The position numbers and the translations under genes were made by a program. Shown one piece after another: positions 32,780 to 40,790 of a stretch of 58,520 bases of DNA. Each line of letters starts with the position of its first letter. Position 1 is the first letter of the stretch. The notes under the pieces were generated by a model that worked only from the letters and a program-made list of their open reading frames with translations, had not been told where the DNA came from and did no database searches. Source of the stretch: Saprospiraceae bacterium (GTDB lineage: Bacteria; Bacteroidota; Bacteroidia; Chitinophagales; Saprospiraceae); assembly GCA_020630775.1 (NCBI GenBank), contig JAHDIN010000020.1, forward strand, positions 1 through 58,520, in the 5' to 3' direction.

Positions 32780-34582
32780 ATGAAATATTTAATCTTAATA
32801 GGCCTGCTTTCTTTACCCTTTTGGGGCTCTGCCCAAAAGGAAGATCATCAGTGGATATTTAATTTTAGTAGCGTGGATAGTTGTGACCAGTTTTCTGTTC
32901 TAGGTACTGAATGTGGTGCGAGTATTTTAGATTTTAATACTTTACCGCCTATTGGTTATCGGCAAAAAGAAATTACATTAGATTTTAACGAAGAACATGG
33001 GGCGATATGTGATCATGAAGGTCAACTTTTATTTTACTCTAACGGACAGTCTATTCATGGCCCCGATTATCAAGCGGTCGAGAATGGTGAAATTATAAAT
33101 TTCAGTCCCAAATGGACAGCATTAACCTGGGCCAATGAACACGGTGAAGAAAAACCATCAGGAATGCGTTATGTGCAGGCCATGGGCTTTATTCCGATTC
33201 CACAAAGTGATACCATATTAGCATTATATCATAATTATGAAAATTTCGATCTAATCATACAAAATGGTTTTTTCTCGCTATGGTCTTCGAAAATCATTCC
33301 TAACAATCAAGGCTATACTATCGTTGAGAAAGATAAAGTTTTGGATAATAACGTCAGATTGGCGGGTAACTTGCACGCGTGCAAACATGCTAATGGTAGA
33401 GACTGGTGGTTATTGCAGTTTTATGGCAAAACTTATAAAGCATATTTGATTACACCCCAAGGCATTTCTTCAAGTAATGAATTGGAATTGCCATTTGAAC
33501 TGAGACCTCTTTCTCAAGGACAAAGTAAATTCAGTCCCCAGGGAAATAAATTTGCCCTGTATGGGAGAAATCAAATAGGCACGAGCGACGGTATAGATCT
33601 TATGATTGCAGATTTTGATAGGTGTACTGGTGAGTTGTTCAATGCCGTCTTGGACACCTTGCCAAGCATTGACAACGTAATATCCAATGGTTTAGAGTTT
33701 TCACCTAATGGAAAGCTCTTATATATCAGCACCCATTTAAATATTTTTCAATATGATCTTGAGGCTCAAAACGTTTTCGATTCTAAACAAACCGTAGCCA
33801 CCTATGATGGTACCTTATGCGAAGATGCTGCCGAATCACCTAATGTGTTTGGTCTGATGCAAAGGGGCGCTGATAATAAAATTTATATTGGAAGAGCTGT
33901 GCAATGCTTTAACATACATGTCATCAATGATCCAGATGTTCGCGGGGAAGCTTGCAATGTCGGTCAAAATCAGGTTTTTCTTCCTACTTATACAAATGGG
34001 ACCATCCCTAATTTTAACACTTATCGTTTAGGTCCTCTTGATGGTAGTCTATGTGATACGCTCGACTTAGACAACCTACCCCAAGCGCGTTTCTGGTATG
34101 AATCTAAGGACTCCCTTAATCCAAGTAAAATTAAATTTTGGGATGTCTCTTATTTCAGACCTGAAGCTTGGTCTTGGGATTTTGGAGATGGCGCATTTTC
34201 AAATGAAAAATCTCCCACTCATAGATATAAAGAAACTGGATCTTATGAGGTATGCCTTACTGTAAGTAACGAAAACAGCAGTCACACCTTTTGCAAAACC
34301 TTAATCATTGGAACTGTAGATACCGAAGACATTGAAATTGAGGTAGATATTAATATTTTTCCCAACCCCGTACATAGCCACACCAGAATCGCTTGGACAA
34401 ATTACGTACCTGTTAAACCGCATATGACACTTACCAATAGCACTGGTCAATTGATCTATTCAGAAAAATTATTTGGCACTGAACAAACCATTGACCTAAG
34501 TCTGGTTCCTAGCGGATTTTATTATTTAAATATTTACGAAAATGGTATAGTTGTTAAAAGTGAGGGGATTGTTAGGATTTAG
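32780..34582 (+). CDS. Secreted propeller protein with PKD and T9SS sorting domains
   Basis: This 600-aa protein has a signal peptide (to about GSAQ, residue 19). Propeller-like blades follow (ICDHEGQLLFYSNGQ near 75, KFSPQGNKFALY near 250, LEFSPNGKLLYIS near 310). A PKD domain spans about 440-510 (WSWDFGDGAFSNEKSPTHRYKETGSYEVCLTVSN). The last 80 residues are a T9SS sorting domain (IFPNPVHSHTRIAW). It is a paralog of the 6183-7706 product, which lacks the PKD domain. It stands alone and is bracketed by direct repeats (array plus twin-hairpin element on both sides). Function at the cell surface unknown. Confidence 0.83.
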   Translation: MKYLILIGLLSLPFWGSAQKEDHQWIFNFSSVDSCDQFSVLGTECGASILDFNTLPPIGYRQKEITLDFNEEHGAICDHEGQLLFYSNGQSIHGPDYQAVENGEIINFSPKWTALTWANEHGEEKPSGMRYVQAMGFIPIPQSDTILALYHNYENFDLIIQNGFFSLWSSKIIPNNQGYTIVEKDKVLDNNVRLAGNLHACKHANGRDWWLLQFYGKTYKAYLITPQGISSSNELELPFELRPLSQGQSKFSPQGNKFALYGRNQIGTSDGIDLMIADFDRCTGELFNAVLDTLPSIDNVISNGLEFSPNGKLLYISTHLNIFQYDLEAQNVFDSKQTVATYDGTLCEDAAESPNVFGLMQRGADNKIYIGRAVQCFNIHVINDPDVRGEACNVGQNQVFLPTYTNGTIPNFNTYRLGPLDGSLCDTLDLDNLPQARFWYESKDSLNPSKIKFWDVSYFRPEAWSWDFGDGAFSNEKSPTHRYKETGSYEVCLTVSNENSSHTFCKTLIIGTVDTEDIEIEVDINIFPNPVHSHTRIAWTNYVPVKPHMTLTNSTGQLIYSEKLFGTEQTIDLSLVPSGFYYLNIYENGIVVKSEGIVRI

Positions 34583-34585
34583 AAC

Positions 34586-34724
34586 GGTGGCTTGGGGGAC
34601 TCGGTGGCTCGGTGGCTCGGTGGCTCGGTGGCTCGGTGGCTTGGTGGCTCGGTGACTCGGTGACTCGGGTGGCTCGGTGACTCGGGTGGCTCGGTGGCTC
34701 GGTTAAGTGGTTAAGTGGTTAAAT
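34586..34724 (+). repeat. 8/9-bp tandem array GGTGGCTC/GGTGACTC, about 17 units
   Basis: Units begin 3 bp after the propeller gene stop codon and run without interruption, ending in two GGTTAAGT units and GGTTAAAT. The 3' half repeats the unit order of the array at 32511-32580. Confidence 0.95.
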
Positions 34725-34731
34725 TACTTAT

Positions 34732-34822
34732 TCCGACCTATACATAGGACGGTTGCTCCACGACGAGTTCGATGTTATCAATCGGAACTATAGTCGAAGG
34801 TGCTGATTTATGCGTCGGACGG
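34732..34822 (+). repeat. Long twin-hairpin element, copy B
   Basis: Nearly identical to 32600-32690. It differs at about five positions; two of the changes give CACGAC on the left arm and GTCGAA on the right arm of the central stem. Confidence 0.85.
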
Positions 34823-34852
34823 TTTAACGGTTTAGAGGGCTAGTGGTTTAGT
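34821..34852 (+). repeat. 8-bp array GGTTTAAC/GGTTTAGA
   Basis: Four octamers GGTTTAAC, GGTTTAGA, GGGCTAGT, GGTTTAGT, placed as the array after copy A. Confidence 0.8.
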
Positions 34853-34903
34853 AGCGTGAAACACACGAGTTTCGAATCTCGAATTTCTAATTTCCAATTA
34901 CTA

Positions 34904-34940
34904 TCCGACGTCTAAGTCGGAATCTGCGACTTAGCGTCGC
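34904..34940 (-). repeat. Compact twin-hairpin element
   Basis: TCCGAC with GTCGGA (6-bp stem, 6-base loop) is followed after ATCT by GCGAC with GTCGC (5-bp stem, 5-base loop). The reverse complement aligns with 37410-37446 at most positions, so the orientation is minus relative to that copy. Confidence 0.8.
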
Positions 34941-34959
34941 GAATTTCGAATTCCCAATC

Positions 34960-34998
34960 CCAGAATAAAAACCCCTGAAACAAGGGATGTAATTCTGG
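34960..34998 (+). repeat. Stem-loop CCAGAAT/ATTCTGG with inner CCCT/AGGG
   Basis: A 7-bp outer stem (34960-34966 and 34992-34998) encloses a short CCCT-AGGG stem. It lies 40 bp upstream of the S74-type gene, so it could be a leader structure; there is no T-run to make it a clear terminator. Confidence 0.5.
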
Positions 34999-35037
34999 TT
35001 GGTGAAAAGGACATTTGTATTAACAAATACTTTAAAT

Positions 35038-36414
35038 ATGTCCAATTTAAAATCAATCCTCCTTGTAATCTTATTTATTAACCTCTTGTCATTTTCTGCT
35101 AAGAGTCAATGCAACAATGAATCCTGTGACTCATCAAATACCTTTATGGGTGTTGGCTCTGGGAATAATAACACAGGAGTGAACAACAGTTTTTTTGGTT
35201 CATTTGCAGGCAATTCTAATACGACCGGGTCGGCTAACGCTTTGTTTGGCCCCTTTGCAGGAAATAATATTACCACAGGCTCTGTCAACATCTGTATTGG
35301 TGCTTATGCAGGTTATGACATCACAACGGGAACTGCCAACACGATGATTGGCGTTGATGCCGGAAATAGTACTACTGGAAGTTATAATACTTTTATTGGT
35401 GAAGCAGCTGGCATAAACTTCAGTGGAGGCTCGAGAAATATTTGTATTGGAATAGATAGTGGCCCAACTGGTTTTGTTAATCAAAGTGATCGTCTATACA
35501 TTGATGTTGAAGAATCAAACGCTCCGCTGATTTATGGTGAATTTAACAACGACTTTATAGAGATTAATGGAGATTTAGAGGTTGCTGACAACTTAGGTGT
35601 TGGTGTACCCAATCCAGCGGCTAAAGTTCATATCAACGCAGCAGCATCACAAATACCTTTAAGAGCAGAATTAGCTGGCCAACTAAAGTTTCACGTGAGT
35701 ACAAATGGAGGAGCCAGTATTGGAACGCCGTCAGCGCCTCCTGGGAATGGCTTGGCAGTAAGTGGTAATACAGGCATAGGGACAACATCGCCAGGGCAAA
35801 AGTTAGAGGTCGTCGGCGCTATCAAAATCGGGACAACCAGCACCAATTCTAATGGAAGCATCCGATATAATGGCAATGACTTTCAAGGATATACCAATGG
35901 ATCTTGGGTCAATCTTAACAATAATGCCAGCAGCGTATGGGGCACCTCTGGATCTAATGCGTTTTATAATAACGGCAATGTAGGCATTGGTACTTCTAAC
36001 CCTACTTCGAAATTACATGTAACGGGAGACGTCGCTGTATCTGGATCTATCATCGCACCTAGTGACATGAGATTAAAGGAAAATATCCAGCATCTTGAGA
36101 ATGCTACACACATAGTCAAACAACTTCAAGTTTATTCCTATAAATATGATAAGGCTATTTCTAAAGAATTAGGACTTTCAACTGATAAACAATATGGCCT
36201 TATGGCACAAGAAGTAAAATCATTGCTTCCTGAAATTATCAAAGAAGATATTCTTGAGGATAAAAATGGAGAAAGCTATATGGGCATTGAATACACTCAA
36301 CTTCTCCCTATTGTCATCCAATCATTGAAAGAATTAAATGCGGAAAAAGAGAGGTTGGAATCACGACTTGATGAACAAAAGCGGCTTATACGGAAGTTGA
36401 TTGAGGAGAGGTAG
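35038..36414 (+). CDS. Fibre-like surface protein with C-terminal S74 intramolecular chaperone
   Basis: This 458-aa protein has a signal peptide to about SAKSQ (residue 24). Five or so repeats of about 18 residues follow (NTFMGVGSGNNNTG, ALFGPFAGNNITTG, NTMIGVDAGNSTTG, NTFIGEAAG), a glycine/asparagine-rich beta-roll like those of YadA-type and phage fibres. Two NVGIGT-x-P-x-KLHV segments come next. The S74 domain spans 341-458, with SDMRLKENI where the S342-D343 pair is the expected self-cleavage site. A coiled-coil ends the chain. S74 domains trimerise the fibre and then cut themselves off. No T9SS domain is present. The ATG at 35038 begins the signal peptide. Confidence 0.85.
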   Translation: MSNLKSILLVILFINLLSFSAKSQCNNESCDSSNTFMGVGSGNNNTGVNNSFFGSFAGNSNTTGSANALFGPFAGNNITTGSVNICIGAYAGYDITTGTANTMIGVDAGNSTTGSYNTFIGEAAGINFSGGSRNICIGIDSGPTGFVNQSDRLYIDVEESNAPLIYGEFNNDFIEINGDLEVADNLGVGVPNPAAKVHINAAASQIPLRAELAGQLKFHVSTNGGASIGTPSAPPGNGLAVSGNTGIGTTSPGQKLEVVGAIKIGTTSTNSNGSIRYNGNDFQGYTNGSWVNLNNNASSVWGTSGSNAFYNNGNVGIGTSNPTSKLHVTGDVAVSGSIIAPSDMRLKENIQHLENATHIVKQLQVYSYKYDKAISKELGLSTDKQYGLMAQEVKSLLPEIIKEDILEDKNGESYMGIEYTQLLPIVIQSLKELNAEKERLESRLDEQKRLIRKLIEER

Positions 36415-36448
36415 GGATGGATTTGGGATTTACGATTTTGGATTATTT

Positions 36449-36485
36449 GGTCTTTGGTCTTTGGTCTTTGGTCTTTGGTCTTTGG
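36449..36485 (+). repeat. 7-bp tandem array GGTCTTT
   Basis: Five perfect heptamers and a partial sixth lie just after the S74-type gene, preceded by ATTTGGGATTTACGATTTTG-style word text. Confidence 0.95.
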
Positions 36486-36565
36486 AGTGCAACCTATTTT
36501 TTTAGTCGGAATTTAACAAGGGACTAATTTCTATTTTCTAATTACCAAAACCTAACCCTCCTGGG

Positions 36566-36573
36566 TATATTTG
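36566..36573 (+). promoter_or_regulatory. TATATTTG, matches the Bacteroidota -7 consensus
   Basis: The octamer fits TAnnTTTG exactly but ends only 5 bp before the ATG at 36579, which would make the mRNA almost leaderless. No -33 TTTG was found upstream, so the match may be chance. Confidence 0.25.
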
Positions 36574-36578
36574 CGACT

Positions 36579-37352
36579 ATGGATATTTTCATTATTTCCA
36601 TAGTTGCATTTGGGGTAGCTATCTTGACGTTTTTTTCAGGTTTTGGTTTAGGGACCATTTTGACGCCAGTGTTTATGGTGTTCTTTCCTGTTGAATTAGC
36701 GATTGCATTAACGGGCATTGTGCATTTCTTCAACAATTTATTTAAAATCATATTGGTTGGAAAAGATGCAAATAAAGAGGTGGTCCTCAAGTTTGGTTTA
36801 CCCGCAATAGTCGCCGCATTCTTTGGTGCGTGGGTTCTACTCAAAATTCCTGACAATAATCCTCTGTTTACCTATGATTTAATGGGGCACCACTTTGAAG
36901 TATATCCAGTGAAGTTTATCATTTCAATCCTTCTTATTGGTTTTGCTTCCATGGACCTTATTCCCTACTTTAAAAATTTATCTTTTGATAAAAGTAAATT
37001 ACCTATTGGTGGCATTTTAAGTGGGTTTTTTGGAGGACTCTCTGGAAATCAAGGTGCGCTTAGGACTGCCTTTCTCATCAGAGCCGGCTTATCTAAAGAG
37101 GCCTTTATTGGTAGTGCAGTAGTCATCTCCACACTTGTTGACTTTTCTAGATTGAGTATGTATGCTACTAAAATCTCTGGTTCTGGCATTACTGATAATA
37201 TCCAACTCATTTTATGTGCCACAGGCTCTGCCATCGCAGGTGCCGTTATTGGGCATAGGCTTTTGAAAAAAATTACTTTACATACGCTTCAAGTTGTGGT
37301 TGCCATTATGCTTATTGTGCTTTCTATTGCGTTGGGTTTGGGTTGGGTTTAG
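36579..37352 (+). CDS. TSUP/TauE-SafE family membrane transporter
   Basis: This 257-aa polytopic protein has about eight hydrophobic segments. Two are glycine-rich and typical of the family: FFSGFGLGTILTPVFMVFFPVELAIALTGIVHFFNN at the N-terminus and LSGFFGGLSGNQGALRTAFLIRAGLSKEAFIGSAVVI in the second half. TSUP proteins move sulfite, sulfoacetate, taurine-derived anions or related compounds across the inner membrane. Nothing nearby identifies the substrate. The ATG at 36579 is followed directly by the first helix. Confidence 0.85.
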   Translation: MDIFIISIVAFGVAILTFFSGFGLGTILTPVFMVFFPVELAIALTGIVHFFNNLFKIILVGKDANKEVVLKFGLPAIVAAFFGAWVLLKIPDNNPLFTYDLMGHHFEVYPVKFIISILLIGFASMDLIPYFKNLSFDKSKLPIGGILSGFFGGLSGNQGALRTAFLIRAGLSKEAFIGSAVVISTLVDFSRLSMYATKISGSGITDNIQLILCATGSAIAGAVIGHRLLKKITLHTLQVVVAIMLIVLSIALGLGWV

Positions 37353-37490
37353 AGATTGGAAACTGGAGATTGGAAATTGGTGAAGTGGTGAGTGGTAAGG
37401 TGGTGAGTCGCGACGTATAGTCGCAGATTCCTACCTTGACGTCGGATGGGAATTGAAAATCGAAAATCCAAAATCGTAAATCCAATAAAA
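37353..37490 (+). repeat. GATTGGA/GGTGAGTGG words and compact twin-hairpin copy
   Basis: GATTGGAAACTGGAGATTGG text starts directly at the TSUP stop and passes into GGTGAGTGGTAAGGTGGTGAG. A compact twin-hairpin copy follows at 37410-37446 (GCGAC-GTATA-GTCGC, then TCCTAC with GTCGGA). The region ends with AAAATCGAAAATCCAAAATC words. These are imperfect repeats but clearly share vocabulary with 8065-8092 and 58373-58407. Confidence 0.75.
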
Positions 37491-37618
37491 ATTGTCTGTT
37501 TTCTGCACTTTATTCCTTTATTCTTTCCAAAATGAACAATTTGTCTTTTACAGACATGATAATCCTACGATATTTTATTTAAATCAACTAACGTTGCGTT
37601 CAGTTAAAACTCTATAAT

Positions 37619-38845
37619 ATGGCAATAAATTTACTTGCAAAATCACGTTACTTTTTACTTCTTTTCTCAGTTTTCAGCTTTTTATCGATAGGATATGCGC
37701 AGCAGTGGGAACAATTAAATGACGTACCTTTCTATAGACACCACTCCAATGGATTTGGTCATGAGGGCAAAGCTTATGTCATTCTTGGTGGATACGACCA
37801 ATTATCTAACGAAATGTATGAATACGAACCAACGACAGATACTTGGACACAGATGGCCAATTTCCCAGGAGCTGAAAGGCAATTAGCTATTGGTGATGAC
37901 TGGAATGGTAAGTATTATTATGGATTTGGAGGCAGTAACACTGAATACTTTACAGATATATGGGAATTTGACCCGGAAACAATGACTTTTACGGAGCTTC
38001 CATCTTGTCCTTGTGAAGGTAGGATGCACCCTGCTTTTATAGCACATAATGACAAAATTTTTATGGGGTCAGGAAGTACTGGTAATGGTGACTTAAGAGA
38101 TTGGTGGGAATATGACATGATCACTCAAGAATGGACACAGAAAGAACCCATTCCAGGAGCACGAAGACATCATCCTTTTTTCTTTACTATAGGTGATGAT
38201 GTATATGTAGGTGGTGGTCATATTTTCAACTGGAATAGATATAATCCTGAAACAGAAACATGGTCAGAGATTGACAATCTTCCAGCAGGTCGAGTAGCTG
38301 GCACACAGTTTAATCACGGTGACTATGGTTACATATTAGCTGGTGATAATTATTTACATGTAAGTATTCCTGACTTTGAAACTTTTATGAGATATAATGC
38401 CTCTACTAGAGAATGGGAATATCTACCAGAACTACCATTTGGATCAAGATGGGCACCATCTTCATTCGTTATTGACGATACTGTTTACTTCTTTGGAGGA
38501 TTGGCTTTCGATCAATTGACAGGAGAAGAATTGGATGATTCTTCTATGTGGAAGTTTGATTTATTATCATTAGATCCGCCGACATCAACTTCAGAAAATA
38601 CAGAATCAAACAATCCAATGGTCTACCCCAACCCATTGAATGCAGCCGTTTTAAATATTGATCCGGAATGGCAGAATGAAATCCGTCAGTTATCATTAAT
38701 CAATGCAGTTGGACAAACAGTATATTCAACAAATGACTTAAGTGGCAGTAAAGTAAATCTAGCACTTGTTAATAAAGGCATTTATGTCCTTCGAGCAGAA
38801 TTAAAGGACGATAGCGTCAAGACAATGAAATTGGTGATCGAATAA
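37619..38845 (+). CDS. Secreted Kelch-type beta-propeller with T9SS sorting domain
   Basis: This 408-aa protein has a signal peptide (to about GYAQ, residue 28). Six kelch blades follow, recognisable as KAYVILGGYDQLSNEMYEYEPTTDTWTQM, WNGKYYYGFGGSNTEYFTDIWEFDPETMTFTEL and similar, with the GG-D/E-W pattern in each. The T9SS sorting domain starts near residue 335 (MVYPNPLNAAVLNI). It should be displayed on the surface or released. Kelch propellers bind proteins or glycans; the ligand is unknown. A long hairpin terminator follows. Confidence 0.85.
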   Translation: MAINLLAKSRYFLLLFSVFSFLSIGYAQQWEQLNDVPFYRHHSNGFGHEGKAYVILGGYDQLSNEMYEYEPTTDTWTQMANFPGAERQLAIGDDWNGKYYYGFGGSNTEYFTDIWEFDPETMTFTELPSCPCEGRMHPAFIAHNDKIFMGSGSTGNGDLRDWWEYDMITQEWTQKEPIPGARRHHPFFFTIGDDVYVGGGHIFNWNRYNPETETWSEIDNLPAGRVAGTQFNHGDYGYILAGDNYLHVSIPDFETFMRYNASTREWEYLPELPFGSRWAPSSFVIDDTVYFFGGLAFDQLTGEELDDSSMWKFDLLSLDPPTSTSENTESNNPMVYPNPLNAAVLNIDPEWQNEIRQLSLINAVGQTVYSTNDLSGSKVNLALVNKGIYVLRAELKDDSVKTMKLVIE

Positions 38846-38871
38846 CTAAAATTTATCACTACGTTCGAGTG

Positions 38872-38930
38872 AAAGGCTTTTGGAAAGTAAACAAAATATG
38901 GTTTGCTTTTCAAAAGCCTTTTTTTATTTT
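38872..38930 (+). terminator. Strong rho-independent terminator
   Basis: AAAGGCTTTTGGAAAG...AAAC (38872-38892) pairs with GTTTGCTTTTCAAAAGCCTTT (38901-38921) around an 8-base loop. The stem is about 20 bp with one or two imperfections, followed by a T7 run. It serves the kelch gene. The 60-aa frame across it is a by-product of the hairpin. Confidence 0.9.
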
Positions 38931-39035
38931 AGTCTACATATGCATCTATAAAAAAACTGAAGCAACTTGTAATTTAGAGGAGATGTATGATCAAAATATA
39001 TTAAGAGAAATTTCCGAGGAGCAATTCCTCAAAAA

Positions 39036-40025
39036 CTATACGTTTTGTTGATTATTAATTGAGTTCAGTTTGTTAATTATTTCTCTTCCCAATATTTGAG
39101 TATTTTTTGCTTTTCCTGTGCTATGAGTAAGTTCTATATTAAGTCTTAGCTCTTGATTTAGATCTCTTAATATTGGTTTTACTTCAACCTCTCTAAGATT
39201 GTCTTCTTCATCAAAAAACCTTATCATATTGTTTGAGAATCTTTTTATTATAAGTTTATCTCCTTTATAAGTAGTTTCAGCTATGGAAGACACATTAAAC
39301 CCCTTATAGCTAAAGTTTTTCTTGCCATTTATTCGCTCTCGGAATTCGGTTGATATGTAGTCAATAAAAGATTTAATTATAAATTTTGTATTCAAATCAA
39401 TGGGCTGTATTTCAGCCTTTTGCTCTTCTACAATTAGAGTTTTCAATGTTGCTTCAATTGAGTTTTCATTTTCTTTGTGATTAACCCACTTTATCCAGGC
39501 TGTATTAGGATTTTCGGTTTTACTATTGTCGACAAGGAATTGATAAACTGGTTCGTCAGGTGTTATGTAAATTGATATAACTGGTGCTCCAGTTTTATAA
39601 TCATCTGAATCAATAAAAAACTTAAATTGTTTCTCTATTTGCCCATTTGAAATTGCGCTCTTATTTATTTTATTTTCAATGATGCAGTAAAGAATATCCT
39701 CTTCTGATTGCTTATGAACCACTCTAAGCAATATGTCAGGTATAACTTTGTTTCCGTAGTTATTCTTGATCGAATACTCTGGTTCGCATTGAACAGTATA
39801 CATTGTTGAAAATGATAAAATTTGTTCTCTTAAACTTCGGGCCTCCAAAAATAAATTGGTCTTAAGGATTGGATTGTCGAGATTTTGATCTATTAGATTG
39901 CTAAATAAAATAAAAAATGAATTATTTAATTCATTTGAGCTATCCAATAGGTAGTTGAGAAATGACGTAATGTTTGTTTCTGAAATTTTACCGTTGCCTT
40001 CAGAGAGTGCCTTAAAAATATTCAT
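39036..40025 (-). CDS. PD-(D/E)XK nuclease superfamily protein
   Basis: This 329-aa protein begins MNIFKALSEGNGKISETNITSFLNYLLD, as in PD-(D/E)XK nuclease-like proteins of bacterial accessory regions. The nuclease core is visible as EPEYSIKN, then IPDILLRV (the PD aspartate), then CIIENKIN (the E-x-K pair) followed by a conserved glutamine in QIEKQFKFF. The C-terminal half has no recognised motif. It is flanked by unrelated genes with no methylase or specificity subunit. Its AT-rich, isoleucine/asparagine/lysine-rich composition suggests a transferred gene. A defence or DNA-maintenance role is inference. Confidence 0.7.
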   Translation of the reverse strand: MNIFKALSEGNGKISETNITSFLNYLLDSSNELNNSFFILFSNLIDQNLDNPILKTNLFLEARSLREQILSFSTMYTVQCEPEYSIKNNYGNKVIPDILLRVVHKQSEEDILYCIIENKINKSAISNGQIEKQFKFFIDSDDYKTGAPVISIYITPDEPVYQFLVDNSKTENPNTAWIKWVNHKENENSIEATLKTLIVEEQKAEIQPIDLNTKFIIKSFIDYISTEFRERINGKKNFSYKGFNVSSIAETTYKGDKLIIKRFSNNMIRFFDEEDNLREVEVKPILRDLNQELRLNIELTHSTGKAKNTQILGREIINKLNSINNQQNV

Positions 40026-40092
40026 ATAATAATCTTATCTCATCTTGTGAGTCTTAATTAATGACAACAATATATTTATAATTAAGCTTTAA

Positions 40093-40773
40093 TTAATTCC
40101 CACCTTGACTTTGTTGTATACGATCCAAGATTTGAGATGCCTGCACATATCCTCTGGATAAAACTATTGGTTTTTGCACTTCATCAACTTGTAACAATAA
40201 TGTTGGAAATCCTCTAACGCCGAGAGCACCTGCGCGCTCAAAATCCTCACGAATTTTCATTTTCATACCTTCCGAATTAAATAAAGATTGAAAGGTTTTA
40301 TAGTCTAAAGAAAGTGACTCAATCAAAGACTGATATGTTTCAGCAACATTCATATCTCTGTTCTCAAAATAAAACAACTTCTGAGTCTCTTCAAAAAACG
40401 GATACTCTTTTGAAGGATCCATTTCTCTAACACAGACAACAGCTCTGGCTGGCGGTTCCGTGTCATAGCTTAGGTCTGCCCTATTTAAAATATCATACTT
40501 AAATGGTTGTCCACTGGCATGATTAACTTCTTTCCAGTGCTTGGTTAAGAAATCTTTCATTTCATTCATTTTGGCATCATGATATGGACGCAAACCACCC
40601 ATTACTATTTCCAAGGATAAATCATCTTTAGTTTCGTCAACCACCTTTTTCAATTCTGGAGCAAAACCATAGCACCAAGAGCACATGGGATCTCCAACAT
40701 AAATCAATTTCATAGATTGGGATTTACAAGATTGTGTACCAAATAAAAGGAGAAATAAAAACAAGGTTCTCAT
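40093..40773 (-). CDS. DsbA-family thiol-disulfide oxidoreductase, exported
   Basis: This 226-aa thioredoxin-fold protein has the active site CSWC (residues 31-34, in GDPMCSWCYGF), a helical insertion and the cis-proline region VRGFPTLLLQ. The pattern is that of the DsbA/FrnE-like group. The N-terminus is a signal sequence; a cysteine at residue 16 (GTQSC) could be a weak lipobox. It starts 17 bp after the last of three cysteine-containing L-domain surface proteins on the same strand, so it is probably the last gene of that operon and may form their disulfides. Confidence 0.82.
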   Translation of the reverse strand: MRTLFLFLLLFGTQSCKSQSMKLIYVGDPMCSWCYGFAPELKKVVDETKDDLSLEIVMGGLRPYHDAKMNEMKDFLTKHWKEVNHASGQPFKYDILNRADLSYDTEPPARAVVCVREMDPSKEYPFFEETQKLFYFENRDMNVAETYQSLIESLSLDYKTFQSLFNSEGMKMKIREDFERAGALGVRGFPTLLLQVDEVQKPIVLSRGYVQASQILDRIQQSQGGN

Positions 40774-40790
40774 GAAATGATATTACAGAC

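Larger units (their letters stand above)
34583..35037. other. 455-bp repeat-filled intergenic region
   Basis: No gene is seen. In order it holds the GGTGGCTC array (34586-34724), twin-hairpin copy B (34732-34822), GGTTTAAC words (34821-34852), AATTTCTAATTTCCAATT-type words (34881-34900), a compact twin-hairpin copy (34904-34940) and a 7-bp stem-loop (34960-34998). The promoter of the S74-type gene should lie in the final 80 bp. Confidence 0.75.

Noticed and set aside
34960..34998. Riboswitch upstream of the fibre gene
   Set aside because: Only a simple stem-loop is present; no known riboswitch core can be recognised.
35106..35484. Antisense frames opposite the fibre protein repeats
   Set aside because: They mirror the Gly/Asn/Thr-rich repeats of the sense gene. 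No start signal or family match.
38869..39051. 60-aa frame after the kelch gene
   Set aside because: It runs through the long terminator hairpin and its T-run, then overlaps the nuclease gene end. No support as a protein.
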